A stretch of 64,000 bases of DNA from the NCBI GenBank assembly GCA_964487915.1, contig CAZASN010000001.1, positions 496,001-560,000 of the forward strand, written 5' to 3'. Origin of the DNA: Proruminimicrobium sp964487915. GTDB taxonomy: Bacteria > Elusimicrobiota > Endomicrobiia > Endomicrobiales > Endomicrobiaceae. Below, one piece after another: positions 9,361 through 17,963 of this stretch (the first letter of the stretch is position 1; every line of letters starts with the position of its first letter). Below the pieces are notes generated by a model. That model did not search any database and was not told the DNA's origin. It worked only from the letters and a program-made list of their open reading frames with translations. Both the position numbers and the translations under genes were made by a program.

Positions 9361-10383
9361 ATGAATAATTTAAAAAGAAACTGTTCTTTGGATATTTTCA
9401 GATATGTTTGCGCATTGCTTGTAGTTGCGATTCATGTGCATCCTTTGATGGATGTCAACGGTTCAATAGGTTATGCCGCTACTTATGTTATTCCCAGAAT
9501 AGCGGTTCCGTTTTTCTTTGTAGTATCGGGATATTATTTTATACAAAATTTATGCAATAATAATTCCGTATTTAAAACTATAAAGAAAATGTTAAGTATT
9601 TATATTGTATGGAGTTTTATATATCTTTGCATTGACATTTTTAAATCAACATCCGCTTCAGTTTCGTTAAATATTATTTTGAAAGAATCAATATTGAAGT
9701 TCTTTATTTTCGGTTCTTATTACCATTTATGGTTTTTCCCTGCTTTATTTTTTGCAATGGCGGCAGTATTTATAGCGCATAAATTTAAATTTTTAAAATT
9801 GTTATTTATAATTTCATTAATATTTTATATTATCGGATGCATAGGATGTTCGTGGTATGAGATCGGCGATAAAATTCCGTTTATATCAAATATAATAAAA
9901 TTACATGAATTTAATATTATAAGAAGAGTATTGCTTATGGGGCTTCCGTTTTTTATGATAGGCTATCTGTTAAATATTTTCAAATCAAAATATGAAACTT
10001 TAATAAATAAAAAACTAGTATTAATTTTAATAATAACATTAATATGTTTTTTAGCAGAAATACTTTTTGTTATTAAACAGGGGTTTCAACAAAATATAAT
10101 ACTGACATTTTTTTTATATCCTTTAATTACGATACTAACGATAATTTTATTAAAAAATCCGCTGCAACAATTTCAAAATATTGCTCACAAAACCAGAATT
10201 ATGTCAAATTTTATTTATTGCGCGCATCCGTTGATAATTGTTTTGATGTCAATAATTTTTCAAAAAACCGGCATTACTATTAAAGAAACTTCAACATATA
10301 TTATAGTTTGTTTTATTACTACGGCAGTCGGATATACTATTGCAAAAACAGATAAATTTTATATAAATAAGCTGGTTGCATAA
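9361..10383 (+). CDS. Acyltransferase family 3 membrane protein
   Basis: This 340-residue protein has about ten membrane helices. The N-terminal signature SLDIFRYVCALLVVAIHVHPL includes the His of the R-x(10)-H type motif of acyltransferase-3 proteins. A later loop, YYHLWFFPALFF, is also typical. Family members O-acetylate or otherwise acylate surface sugars at the inner membrane. Its position after the flippase gene suggests modification of the polysaccharide repeat. The acyl donor and target are unknown. Confidence 0.85.
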   Translation: MNNLKRNCSLDIFRYVCALLVVAIHVHPLMDVNGSIGYAATYVIPRIAVPFFFVVSGYYFIQNLCNNNSVFKTIKKMLSIYIVWSFIYLCIDIFKSTSASVSLNIILKESILKFFIFGSYYHLWFFPALFFAMAAVFIAHKFKFLKLLFIISLIFYIIGCIGCSWYEIGDKIPFISNIIKLHEFNIIRRVLLMGLPFFMIGYLLNIFKSKYETLINKKLVLILIITLICFLAEILFVIKQGFQQNIILTFFLYPLITILTIILLKNPLQQFQNIAHKTRIMSNFIYCAHPLIIVLMSIIFQKTGITIKETSTYIIVCFITTAVGYTIAKTDKFYINKLVA

Positions 10384-10387
10384 AAAA

Positions 10388-11539
10388 ATGATAAAAATAG
10401 AAGATAAATCTCAATGTTGCGGCTGCAATGCATGCGGGAATATATGCCCGCATGATGCAATTGCTATGAAATATGATAACGAAGGTTTTTTATATCCGCA
10501 TGTAAATGAAAATCAATGCATAGAATGCGGATTGTGCGTAAAAGTTTGTCCGGTCATAAATAAATATCAAAAAAATACAGATTATAAATGTGATTTTATA
10601 GGCGGATATAATAAAGATGAAAATATTTTGAATGGTAGTTCATCCGGCGGTATTTTTTGGTTATTGGCAGAAAATATCATTGGCAGGAAAGGCGTTGTTT
10701 ATGGCGTTGAATTAGGCGATAATTTTTATGTTTTTCATAACAGATCAGAATCTTTAAATGAATCTAAAAAATTTATGAAATCAAAATATCTTGAAAGTAA
10801 TATAGGCTTGATATACCGAAAAGTAAAAAATGATTTGGAAAATAAACTTTACGTTCTTTTTTCCGGCACACCCTGCCAAATTGCAGGATTATGTTCTTAT
10901 TTAGGAAAAGAATACTCTAATTTGTACACTTGCGATGTCGTGTGCCACGGAGTTCCTTCCAAGGTTGTATTTGATAAATACATACAAGAACTCAATATTA
11001 GTCAAAAAGCTAAAGCTGTATCAATATGCTGGCGTGATAAAAGCAAGGGTTGGGGGCCAAACAGAGTTACTGTTTATTTTAACGATAATCATAAACTGAC
11101 ATCTGTGTCGATAAAAAATCCTTATCAAGCGGGATTTCTTAAAAATCTCTATTTGAGGCCGTCATGTTATAAATGTAATTTTGCGAAATTGCCAAGAATG
11201 GCAGATATTTCATTGGCTGATTTTTGGGATTATGAAGGTAAATTGTCAAATAATAATAAAGGTTTATCCATAATTATATTATCTTCCGCAAAAGGCCTTC
11301 AATTATTTGATGAAATTAAAAAATATACCGAATATGAGTTTGTAGACGAGCAATCGGTTAGAAAAAAAAGCAGACATGTTCATTTGCCGCCTTTAAATAA
11401 TGAAAAAAGAAATTTATTCTTTAGAGATTTAAATAAATATTCTTTTAATGAATTATCGAAAAAGTATATTTATAATATAACATTAAGAAAAATACTGTCT
11501 ATAATAAAGTGGAAAATATATAAAATTATGACAAAATAG
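10388..11539 (+). CDS. Ferredoxin-like / coenzyme F420 hydrogenase beta-subunit family protein (first of two)
   Basis: This 383-residue protein opens with two 4Fe-4S ferredoxin motifs (CCGCNACGNICP and CIECGLCVKVCP) within the first 55 residues. It continues with the F420-hydrogenase/dehydrogenase beta-subunit N- and C-terminal domains, including FSGTPCQIAGLCSYL and RPSCYKCNFAKLPRMADISLADFWDYEG. Homologues are common in polysaccharide clusters next to pyruvyl transferases, where the reaction is unsettled. A flavin/Fe-S redox role is the family expectation. The ATG at 10388 was preferred over TTG at 10376 because the paralogue starts in the same way (MIKI). It starts 4 bases after the acyltransferase. 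Confidence 0.85.
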   Translation: MIKIEDKSQCCGCNACGNICPHDAIAMKYDNEGFLYPHVNENQCIECGLCVKVCPVINKYQKNTDYKCDFIGGYNKDENILNGSSSGGIFWLLAENIIGRKGVVYGVELGDNFYVFHNRSESLNESKKFMKSKYLESNIGLIYRKVKNDLENKLYVLFSGTPCQIAGLCSYLGKEYSNLYTCDVVCHGVPSKVVFDKYIQELNISQKAKAVSICWRDKSKGWGPNRVTVYFNDNHKLTSVSIKNPYQAGFLKNLYLRPSCYKCNFAKLPRMADISLADFWDYEGKLSNNNKGLSIIILSSAKGLQLFDEIKKYTEYEFVDEQSVRKKSRHVHLPPLNNEKRNLFFRDLNKYSFNELSKKYIYNITLRKILSIIKWKIYKIMTK

Positions 11540-11560
11540 AATGGGTTTTTAATTAAAATA

Positions 11561-12727
11561 ATGATAAAAATAACTTCTAAAACAAACTGTTGCGGATGCG
11601 GAGCCTGTTCTCAAATTTGCCAATTTGATGCAATTAAGATGCAGGAAGACGAAGAAGGGTTCTTGTATCCGACAGTTGATAAAAATAAATGCACGGAATG
11701 CGAACTTTGTTTAAAAATATGTCCGATTAATAATAATAACCCGAAAAATTTTATCAGCAAGTGTTATGCCGCAATAAATAAAGATAATGAAACAGTCAGA
11801 CTCAGCACATCTGCCGGTATGTTCAGCATTTTCGCCGAGCATATTTTAAAATTAAAGGGTGTCGTTTTCGGCGCAGTTTTTGATGAATATTTTAATGTAA
11901 AGCACTCATATGCCGAAAATACGGATGATTTGGATAAAATAAGACGTTCAAAATATGTTCAAAGCGACATAGGCGGTTCTTACAGACAGGTAAAAACATT
12001 TTTGGATAACGGCAGATATGTATTATTTACCGGTACGCCGTGCCAGATAGCAGGGCTTAAAAATTATTTGCAAAAAGGCTATGAGAATCTTTATGTTTTG
12101 GATATTATATGCCACAGTGTTCCGTCTCCGAGAGTTTGGAAAATGTTTCTGGAACAAAATTTTGAAATTTCAACAATAGACAAAATAAATTTTAGAGATA
12201 AATCTTTTGGCTGGGATAAATCATATTTAAAATTTTATTTTTCTGACGGAACAGTTTGCCCGTTACATAAGAAATCCGGGAAAATTGATAATCTTTCTTA
12301 TTATAAAGGTTTTTTTGCTATGTTATACTCTCGTCCAAGCTGTCATGATTGTAAATTCAGGGGCGCTAAAAAGTACAGCGATATGACAATGGCCGATTTT
12401 TGGGGAATAAAAAATGTTATGCCGGAAATGTATGATACAAAAGGAGTTTCTGCTTTAACTTTAAATTCTGAAAAAGGATATGAAATTTTTAAAGAAATAA
12501 AAAACGATGCCATTTATAAAGAGACAAATATAAAATATCTTGAACTATATAATCCTTGTTTGGTTAAATCACTAGCTCCGAATCCTAAAAGACAAGAATT
12601 TTTTAGAAATTATCAAATAGAACCGTTGAATCATCTTATAAACCGTCTTCTATATAAATCATTTTTTAAGAAATGTATTATTTATTTAAAAATGAAATAT
12701 AAAATTTTAACAAATAATATACCTTAA
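11561..12727 (+). CDS. Ferredoxin-like / coenzyme F420 hydrogenase beta-subunit family protein (second of two)
   Basis: This 388-residue paralogue of the preceding gene has the same layout. Cluster motifs CCGCGACSQICQ and CTECELCLKICP come first, then FTGTPCQIAGLKNYL, and then the cysteine-rich RPSCHDCKFRGAKKYSDMTMADFWGI. The first cluster ends in Gln rather than Pro. All eight N-terminal cysteines remain, so two 4Fe-4S clusters are likely. It is the last gene of the polysaccharide string, and no GC-rich terminator hairpin follows. Its function is unknown beyond a redox fold; the neighbours imply a step in sugar modification. Confidence 0.85.
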   Translation: MIKITSKTNCCGCGACSQICQFDAIKMQEDEEGFLYPTVDKNKCTECELCLKICPINNNNPKNFISKCYAAINKDNETVRLSTSAGMFSIFAEHILKLKGVVFGAVFDEYFNVKHSYAENTDDLDKIRRSKYVQSDIGGSYRQVKTFLDNGRYVLFTGTPCQIAGLKNYLQKGYENLYVLDIICHSVPSPRVWKMFLEQNFEISTIDKINFRDKSFGWDKSYLKFYFSDGTVCPLHKKSGKIDNLSYYKGFFAMLYSRPSCHDCKFRGAKKYSDMTMADFWGIKNVMPEMYDTKGVSALTLNSEKGYEIFKEIKNDAIYKETNIKYLELYNPCLVKSLAPNPKRQEFFRNYQIEPLNHLINRLLYKSFFKKCIIYLKMKYKILTNNIP

Positions 12728-12761
12728 TTGATATAATTAATATTATAGTCAATATATTTTA

Positions 12762-12790
12762 TTGAAAATATACCCTATATAATATATAAT
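12762..12790 (+). promoter_or_regulatory. Promoter of the HTH regulator gene
   Basis: TTGAAA at 12762-12767 and TATAAT at 12785-12790 are separated by 17 bases. A GGAGG ribosome-binding site follows, 7-8 bases before the ATG at 12817. The surrounding 89-base gap is extremely A+T-rich. Confidence 0.55.
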
Positions 12791-12816
12791 TTTATAAATG
12801 TTTTTGGAGGATATGC

Positions 12817-13065
12817 ATGGAACTTGGTAAAGAAGTGGCAATATTAAGAAAAAATGCAGGATTTACTCAGGTTGAATTATCCAAAAAAACAAAAGTCGGT
12901 TTAAGGCTTATAAGGTATATAGAGCAGGGTGGAAACCACTTCAGGTATGATAAACTTGAAATACTTTTAAAATTTTTAGGCTATCACGTTGAAATAGTAA
13001 AAGACGCTTATATTGTAACTAAAACTGAACAAAATCCTTCCGAACAGCTCCAACTTGATATTTAA
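12817..13065 (+). CDS. XRE/HipB-type helix-turn-helix DNA-binding protein
   Basis: This 82-residue protein consists mainly of one XRE-type HTH (LGKEVAILRKNAGFTQVELSKKTKVGLRLIRYIEQGG). It is followed by a short helix and a beta tail, as in the HipB/y4mF antitoxin-like group. No HipA kinase or other toxin gene is beside it. It has its own promoter and a strong GGAGG site. Its stop codon overlaps the convergent Wzc-like gene by 4 bases. It could repress the polysaccharide genes on either side or itself; no operator repeat was evident. Confidence 0.8.
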   Translation: MELGKEVAILRKNAGFTQVELSKKTKVGLRLIRYIEQGGNHFRYDKLEILLKFLGYHVEIVKDAYIVTKTEQNPSEQLQLDI

Positions 13066-14771
13066 TTGTAGTAATGGTAATGCTTATAATATCCGTACTT
13101 ACCGTAAGAAAGACCTTTCTCTTTAAAATGCGTAATTACGGAGCCGAGAATTTTAATATTTGCTTTTTGTAATTTTGCTATTGCCAGTTTTGCAAGTTTA
13201 GAATTTGTTGTTCCGTGTTTAATAACAAACACCGATTTATTTATTACCTTGCCCCATAATAACGTATCGCTTACCGGTATTATAGCAGGACAATCAACTA
13301 TTACCGTGTCATAATTCTGTTTGCACCATTTTATAAATTCCACAAGTACGGGCGTATTCAATAATTCAGAAGGATTAGGAGGTCTTATACCGGATGTCAT
13401 AATATGCAGATTTTCAATTTCGCTTTCCTGTATATTTGATGAAAAATCCTGTTTTTGAGTCCAAATATTGCTTAACCCCTTATCGGTTGTTAATTTAAAA
13501 ATTCTATGCAGTCTTGATCTTCTGAAATCACCGTCTATGAGCAAAACTTTTTTACCTATCTGCGCCATTGATATGGCAAGATTTGTCGCAAGATGGGTTT
13601 TGCCTTCGCCCTGAAGAGAACTTACTACAAGTATCGGAGACTTTTGATCATCCGATAAAGTGAAATTAATCATTGTTCTTATATTTCTGATTTGCTCGGA
13701 CATAATATGATTGCCGGGTTTTAACATTATTTCATATTCTTTTTTCGGAGAATTGCTTTTTTCCTTTTCAAACGGAACAAACCCCAAAAAAGGCAAGTTA
13801 AGTATTTTTTCAAGATCTTCCGAATTTTTAATGCTTTTGTCTATAAATTCAATAAAAAAGACAATAATAAAAGAGATAATTAAACCGGATAATACTCCTA
13901 TCAAAAGATTTATTATTTTTCTCGGTATGTAAGGAGCGTTAGGAATTGTTGCTGCGTCAATAATTCTTATATTGTTTCCGGAGAATTGTCCCGAAAGCTC
14001 TATTTTTAAACTTTCTATTATACGTTTTGTTTCTGTCGCAATTTTTGATTGTATGGATATTATTTGTTTTTTTACCGATATTACGTCGGGATGATTTTCC
14101 GTATATTTTGCGGTTAATTTTGCATAATCGCCTTGCAATGTTATTTCTCGGTTTTTAAGATTTTTTATAAAATCACTGTTTACTACCTGAGGAAGAGAAT
14201 TAAGAATTTCTTCCTGGCGGCTGCTTTTCTCGGTGCTTTCCAAAGCTTTAATAACGTCCTGAGCGATTACGACTCTGTTGTTTATATTATCCGTTACAAA
14301 AGTTTTAGCGAGAGTATTGGCTATTTTTTCAGTAAGATTTTTTTCGTATGAAGATACTTCCAGATTGACAAGTCTGCTTCTGATAATGGGCTTTACTTCT
14401 ATTCGTTTTTTTAATTTTAACCATCCGTTGGGATTTTTGAATTCCTGATAACTGTCAAGATTTAAAGATTTATGAACTTTTTCCAAAAGTGTTCTTGATT
14501 CCATAAGCTGGTACTGCGTTCTGTAATAATCTTCGTCGCTTGTCCATGAATCAAAAGAATTTGTCTCAATTCTTCCGGAATCTTCTCTGTCTATCATCAT
14601 TAAAACCGATGATTTGTAAACGGGTTGTATTAAAATATTTGCGGTGATTGCTCCTATAAGTCCGATAACGGTGAGTACGGATATTAACCAGAAATGTTTT
14701 AAAACGATGGATATATAATAAGAAAAATCAAAAGTGTCATTTTGCACGAAATTATTTGAATTAGGAGTCAT
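13062..14771 (-). CDS. Wzc-like chain-length determinant with BY-kinase domain
   Basis: This 569-residue protein fuses a Wzz-type chain-length domain to a bacterial tyrosine autokinase. Residues about 1-310 contain the two membrane helices (one near 27-48, the other around 285-310) flanking a periplasmic domain. The cytoplasmic domain has Walker A SSLQGEGKTHLATN with Lys391, Walker A' VLLIDGDFRRSRLHRIF and Walker B DTVIVDCPA. The last 15 residues contain seven tyrosines, the autophosphorylation tail expected for Wzc. It would work with the Wza-like lipoprotein immediately upstream to polymerise and export polysaccharide. The phosphatase at the left window edge could reset it. Its 3' end overlaps the convergent HTH gene by 4 bases. 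Confidence 0.93.
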   Translation of the reverse strand: MTPNSNNFVQNDTFDFSYYISIVLKHFWLISVLTVIGLIGAITANILIQPVYKSSVLMMIDREDSGRIETNSFDSWTSDEDYYRTQYQLMESRTLLEKVHKSLNLDSYQEFKNPNGWLKLKKRIEVKPIIRSRLVNLEVSSYEKNLTEKIANTLAKTFVTDNINNRVVIAQDVIKALESTEKSSRQEEILNSLPQVVNSDFIKNLKNREITLQGDYAKLTAKYTENHPDVISVKKQIISIQSKIATETKRIIESLKIELSGQFSGNNIRIIDAATIPNAPYIPRKIINLLIGVLSGLIISFIIVFFIEFIDKSIKNSEDLEKILNLPFLGFVPFEKEKSNSPKKEYEIMLKPGNHIMSEQIRNIRTMINFTLSDDQKSPILVVSSLQGEGKTHLATNLAISMAQIGKKVLLIDGDFRRSRLHRIFKLTTDKGLSNIWTQKQDFSSNIQESEIENLHIMTSGIRPPNPSELLNTPVLVEFIKWCKQNYDTVIVDCPAIIPVSDTLLWGKVINKSVFVIKHGTTNSKLAKLAIAKLQKANIKILGSVITHFKEKGLSYGKYGYYKHYHYYN

Positions 14772-14785
14772 TTTATCCTCTTATC

Positions 14786-15454
14786 TTAAAACATGCTTTG
14801 CGGAACAAATATAACATCGTTAGGCATCAGGTTTATATCAAGCGATTTTTTGCCTTGTTTTGTAATTTGTGATATATCAACTTCTATGCTTTTTTGGATG
14901 CCGTTTTCCATTCTTAAAACTTTTACTTTAGAAGTTGCGGCGACCGAAGTAAATCCTCCGGCGGAAGTTATTGCTTCAAGAACTGTCAAAGATTTTCCGG
15001 GAGGTATAGGTATCGCCGAGGGTGTTTTTACTTCTCCCAATATATAAATTGTAGTATTGCCGTATTCTTTGATAAGCAATGAAACCTGAGGGTTTTTTAT
15101 GTATTTTTTTAATTCGGCAGACAGCATTTCCTCAGCCTGTGCGACGGATTTGTCTGCAATTTTAATATTACCTACCAACGGAAAAGTTATCGTTCCTCCG
15201 CCTGATATTCTTAAAGTTCTGTCCATGCCGTTTTCCATAAACACTTTAATGTCTATCAAATCTCCGGATTGCAGAACATAATCGGCGGAACTCTTTAACT
15301 GGGCGATATTGCTTTCAACCTGTTTTGATAAACATTCATTGTAGCCGGCCGGAGTATCCGGCAAAATGTTGTTGTCATCTTTGACAATATTTTTTGCGGA
15401 TGAACATGAAAATAAAAAAATAGTAAGAAATACAACATAAAAAGGCTTTAACAT
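14786..15454 (-). CDS. Short Wza-like polysaccharide export lipoprotein
   Basis: This 222-residue protein has a lipoprotein signal ending in LFSCSS with acylated Cys17. A Poly_export domain follows (LQSGDLIDIKVFMENGMDRTLRISGGG), and then an SLBB-type domain (IYILGEVKTPSAIPIPPGKSL). Homologues form a periplasmic/outer-membrane ring that carries polysaccharide out of the cell. It is much shorter than E. coli Wza (about 380 residues). It appears to lack the extra SLBB domain and C-terminal amphipathic helix, so it may need a separate outer-membrane partner. It precedes the Wzc-like gene by 14 bases and has its own promoter 8 bases before the ATG. Confidence 0.92.
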   Translation of the reverse strand: MLKPFYVVFLTIFLFSCSSAKNIVKDDNNILPDTPAGYNECLSKQVESNIAQLKSSADYVLQSGDLIDIKVFMENGMDRTLRISGGGTITFPLVGNIKIADKSVAQAEEMLSAELKKYIKNPQVSLLIKEYGNTTIYILGEVKTPSAIPIPPGKSLTVLEAITSAGGFTSVAATSKVKVLRMENGIQKSIEVDISQITKQGKKSLDINLMPNDVIFVPQSMF

Positions 15455-15462
15455 ATCGTTTA

Positions 15463-15491
15463 ATTATATAAAAAATAAATATTTTTGACAA
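15463..15491 (-). promoter_or_regulatory. Promoter of the wza-wzc pair
   Basis: On the minus strand TTGTCA (15491-15486), a 17-base spacer and TATAAT (15468-15463) form a good promoter. The -10 box ends 8 bases before the wza ATG at 15454 and no Shine-Dalgarno sequence intervenes, which suggests a nearly leaderless mRNA. Confidence 0.7.
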
Positions 15492-15510
15492 ACACGCTGA
15501 TTTTCAGGCA

Positions 15511-17121
15511 TTATCCGTTAATTAATCGGTAAAGATAAGAAAAATCACTGTTAAAAGGATATTTTTTTAAATTGGTTACGGTTAACTCATCCGCTTTTTT
15601 TAAATATTCCTGTTTTTTTTCATTTGCGAATAAATCCGATTTTGCGGCCTCATAATAAAAAAGTCCCAGCGCATAGGCATAACGCGGATTATCGGATAAG
15701 CCGATAGCTCGTTCATAGTTTGTTATTTTGTTTTCCAAAGATAATTTTTTTGCAAAAACCGTCATTCTCCAGGCCATTGCGTCTTTCAGCGAAAAATAAA
15801 CGGTTAGAATAAATAACAGACAAAAAATAATTTTTATTACCGCAGGCAATCTGTAGTATTTAACGGTATCTTTATAAAAAGACGAAGAGGATAATAATGC
15901 CAATGAAATAAAAAATAATACGGCATTTGCAGGGATGTGCAAATGGAAATCCACAATGCATGAAACAGACATTGAAAAAACAGCGCATAAAAGGGCTATG
16001 AATTTTATTTTTTTTGCATTATCTAAAATTTTAATTTGTCGCAAGAACAAATACATGTTAAACAAAAAAAGCAGAAACAATAATATTCCCAAAGGATATC
16101 CTATCCCGACAAGCAATTCAAGCCAGTCATTATGAAGTCTTTTTGGATATTGTTCAATTTCCATGTTTAAATATTTATTTATGCTTATTGAAAAAGCGCC
16201 CATGCCTACGCCGGTCAAAGGAAAATCTTTAAGCATGTCAAAACCGGCTTTATACAGCGATAATCTTGCCTGTTCCGAAAAACCGCCGGTATGACGTTTA
16301 CTGAATTTATTTATTGTTTCGGTGTTTTTATATAAATATAAAGAACTTATAAAGAACAACAGGCAGACAAATGATAATTTTATTATGCGGGTTTTGATGT
16401 TTTTTGATAAATAGAAAGAAGTTAAAAAAAGAAAAATAAATAAAGATATAAACGCGGACAGCATTGCTCCTCTTGAACGCGTGAATATTACGGAAACAAG
16501 CAGTAATGAGCACATTATTAACAAAAGGATTTTTTTGCCGGCTGAATTGTCAGAAAATTTCGGCAAAATAACGGCCAGCGCCATAAAAAAAGCCGCCGAT
16601 AAAAAAGAACCTGCATTATTTCTGTTTACAAAAGGCCCGAAAGCAAAATTTATTTTATCTCCCAAAAAAAACTGAATATATTCTCCGTTTTGGGCGGATA
16701 GTCCGATAACGGCGATGATAAACGAAGATATCAGACTGAATAACAAGATTTTATTTTGATTTTCTGCGTTTTCAAAATTTTGGGTAATTATGAAAAAAAT
16801 CGAGAAATAAAGAACAAAAATCATTAATTCCTGCAGCGTAAAAATAGGACATATTGATAACGGAATTAATCGTCCTTTTTCCAAAATGGTATGAAAATTT
16901 AATATTTGAACGCATGAAATTATAATAAGAACGAAAAATATGCAGCTTATTATGATCGAAGGTTTGGTAAAAGCGTATTTTTTTTTCGTTGAAAGCAAGA
17001 AGCATAATATTGCAAAGATTCCGGTTTGTAAAATAAGAAAAGACCAAGGCTCTGTTCCCGCAAAAGCAAGAGGAAGAAAAAAAATAAGGATTATAAGCAA
17101 TATGTACGAAAGTTTTTTCAT
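15511..17121 (-). CDS. O-antigen ligase / Wzy_C family membrane protein
   Basis: This 536-residue protein has about 11-12 hydrophobic segments. A large periplasmic loop (ARLSLYKAGFDMLKDFPLTG and HNDWLELLVGIGYPLG) is characteristic of the Wzy_C/O-antigen ligase family. A C-terminal soluble tail of about 80 residues (ITNYERAIGLSDNPRYAYALGLFYYEAA) looks TPR-like. It may ligate finished polysaccharide to an acceptor, or polymerise a second glycan. It lies 8 bases downstream of nfo, at the end of the mre/repair gene string, and just upstream of wza. This places it functionally with the export genes but transcriptionally perhaps with the repair genes. Confidence 0.8.
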   Translation of the reverse strand: MKKLSYILLIILIFFLPLAFAGTEPWSFLILQTGIFAILCFLLSTKKKYAFTKPSIIISCIFFVLIIISCVQILNFHTILEKGRLIPLSICPIFTLQELMIFVLYFSIFFIITQNFENAENQNKILLFSLISSFIIAVIGLSAQNGEYIQFFLGDKINFAFGPFVNRNNAGSFLSAAFFMALAVILPKFSDNSAGKKILLLIMCSLLLVSVIFTRSRGAMLSAFISLFIFLFLTSFYLSKNIKTRIIKLSFVCLLFFISSLYLYKNTETINKFSKRHTGGFSEQARLSLYKAGFDMLKDFPLTGVGMGAFSISINKYLNMEIEQYPKRLHNDWLELLVGIGYPLGILLFLLFLFNMYLFLRQIKILDNAKKIKFIALLCAVFSMSVSCIVDFHLHIPANAVLFFISLALLSSSSFYKDTVKYYRLPAVIKIIFCLLFILTVYFSLKDAMAWRMTVFAKKLSLENKITNYERAIGLSDNPRYAYALGLFYYEAAKSDLFANEKKQEYLKKADELTVTNLKKYPFNSDFSYLYRLING

Positions 17122-17129
17122 AAAGTATT

Positions 17130-17963
17130 TTAATGAGAATATAAATTTTTAAGCAGTTTTATTTCTTCGGCATAACCGTCAATTTCATTCGGCGTTTCCA
17201 GATAAAACGGCAAATTGTATAAGGCTTTATGATTTATGACTTTTTGTATGGTTTTTATTCCTAAAGCGCCTTTTCCTATTTTTTGATGTCTGTCTTTATG
17301 GCTTGCATAAGCGTTCATTGAATCGTTCAAATGAACGGCTTTTAGATATTTTAGTCCGACGATTTTGTCAAAATTGTTAATAACTCCGTCTAAATCGTTT
17401 ATAATATCGTAGCCGGCATCGTGTATATGGCATGTATCTAAACATATTCCTATTTTATCTTTAAGTATTATGCGTTCAATAATCATTTTTAATTCTTCAA
17501 AAGTTCCGCCTATTTCGCTGCCTTTGCCTGACATAGTTTCAAGAAGAACAACGGTGGATTGAACCGGTTTTAAAACATCGTTGAGAAGATTTGTTATGTA
17601 ATTTATTCCCGTTTCAATGCCCTGTCCGACATGGCTGCCCGGATGAAAGTCATACATATTTCCCGGAGTAAGTTCAAGACGTGCAAGATCATCAATAAAT
17701 ATTTTTTTTGCCAATTCTCTTACAGATTCCGTCGGAGAACAAGGATTTAATGTATAAGGGGAATGGGCGAGTATTTTTGCAAAATTATGTTCTTTTGCTG
17801 TTTTTAAAAAAACTTTGATATCCTTTCGGTCAATATCTTTTGCTTTGAATCCTCTGGGATTTCTTGTAAAAAACTGAAACGTGTTTGCGCCTATGCTCAA
17901 AGCCGTTTTCGCCATATCCGCATAACCTTTTGACGCTGAAAGATGACAGCCTATATTTAGCAT
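17130..17963 (-). CDS. nfo: Endonuclease IV (AP endonuclease)
   Basis: This 277-residue protein is a full-length endonuclease IV with a TIM-barrel fold. It cuts DNA 5' to abasic sites during base-excision repair. The zinc-ligand segments are all present: LAHSPYTLN, DFHPGSHVGQG, LLETMSGKGSEIGG, CLDTCHIHDAGYD, AVHLNDSMN, HKDRHQKIGKG and LETPNE. The start overlaps the end of the AlkD-like gene by 7 bases, so the glycosylase that makes AP sites and the endonuclease that processes them are translationally coupled. No RBS problem or truncation is seen. Confidence 0.96.
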   Translation of the reverse strand: MLNIGCHLSASKGYADMAKTALSIGANTFQFFTRNPRGFKAKDIDRKDIKVFLKTAKEHNFAKILAHSPYTLNPCSPTESVRELAKKIFIDDLARLELTPGNMYDFHPGSHVGQGIETGINYITNLLNDVLKPVQSTVVLLETMSGKGSEIGGTFEELKMIIERIILKDKIGICLDTCHIHDAGYDIINDLDGVINNFDKIVGLKYLKAVHLNDSMNAYASHKDRHQKIGKGALGIKTIQKVINHKALYNLPFYLETPNEIDGYAEEIKLLKNLYSH

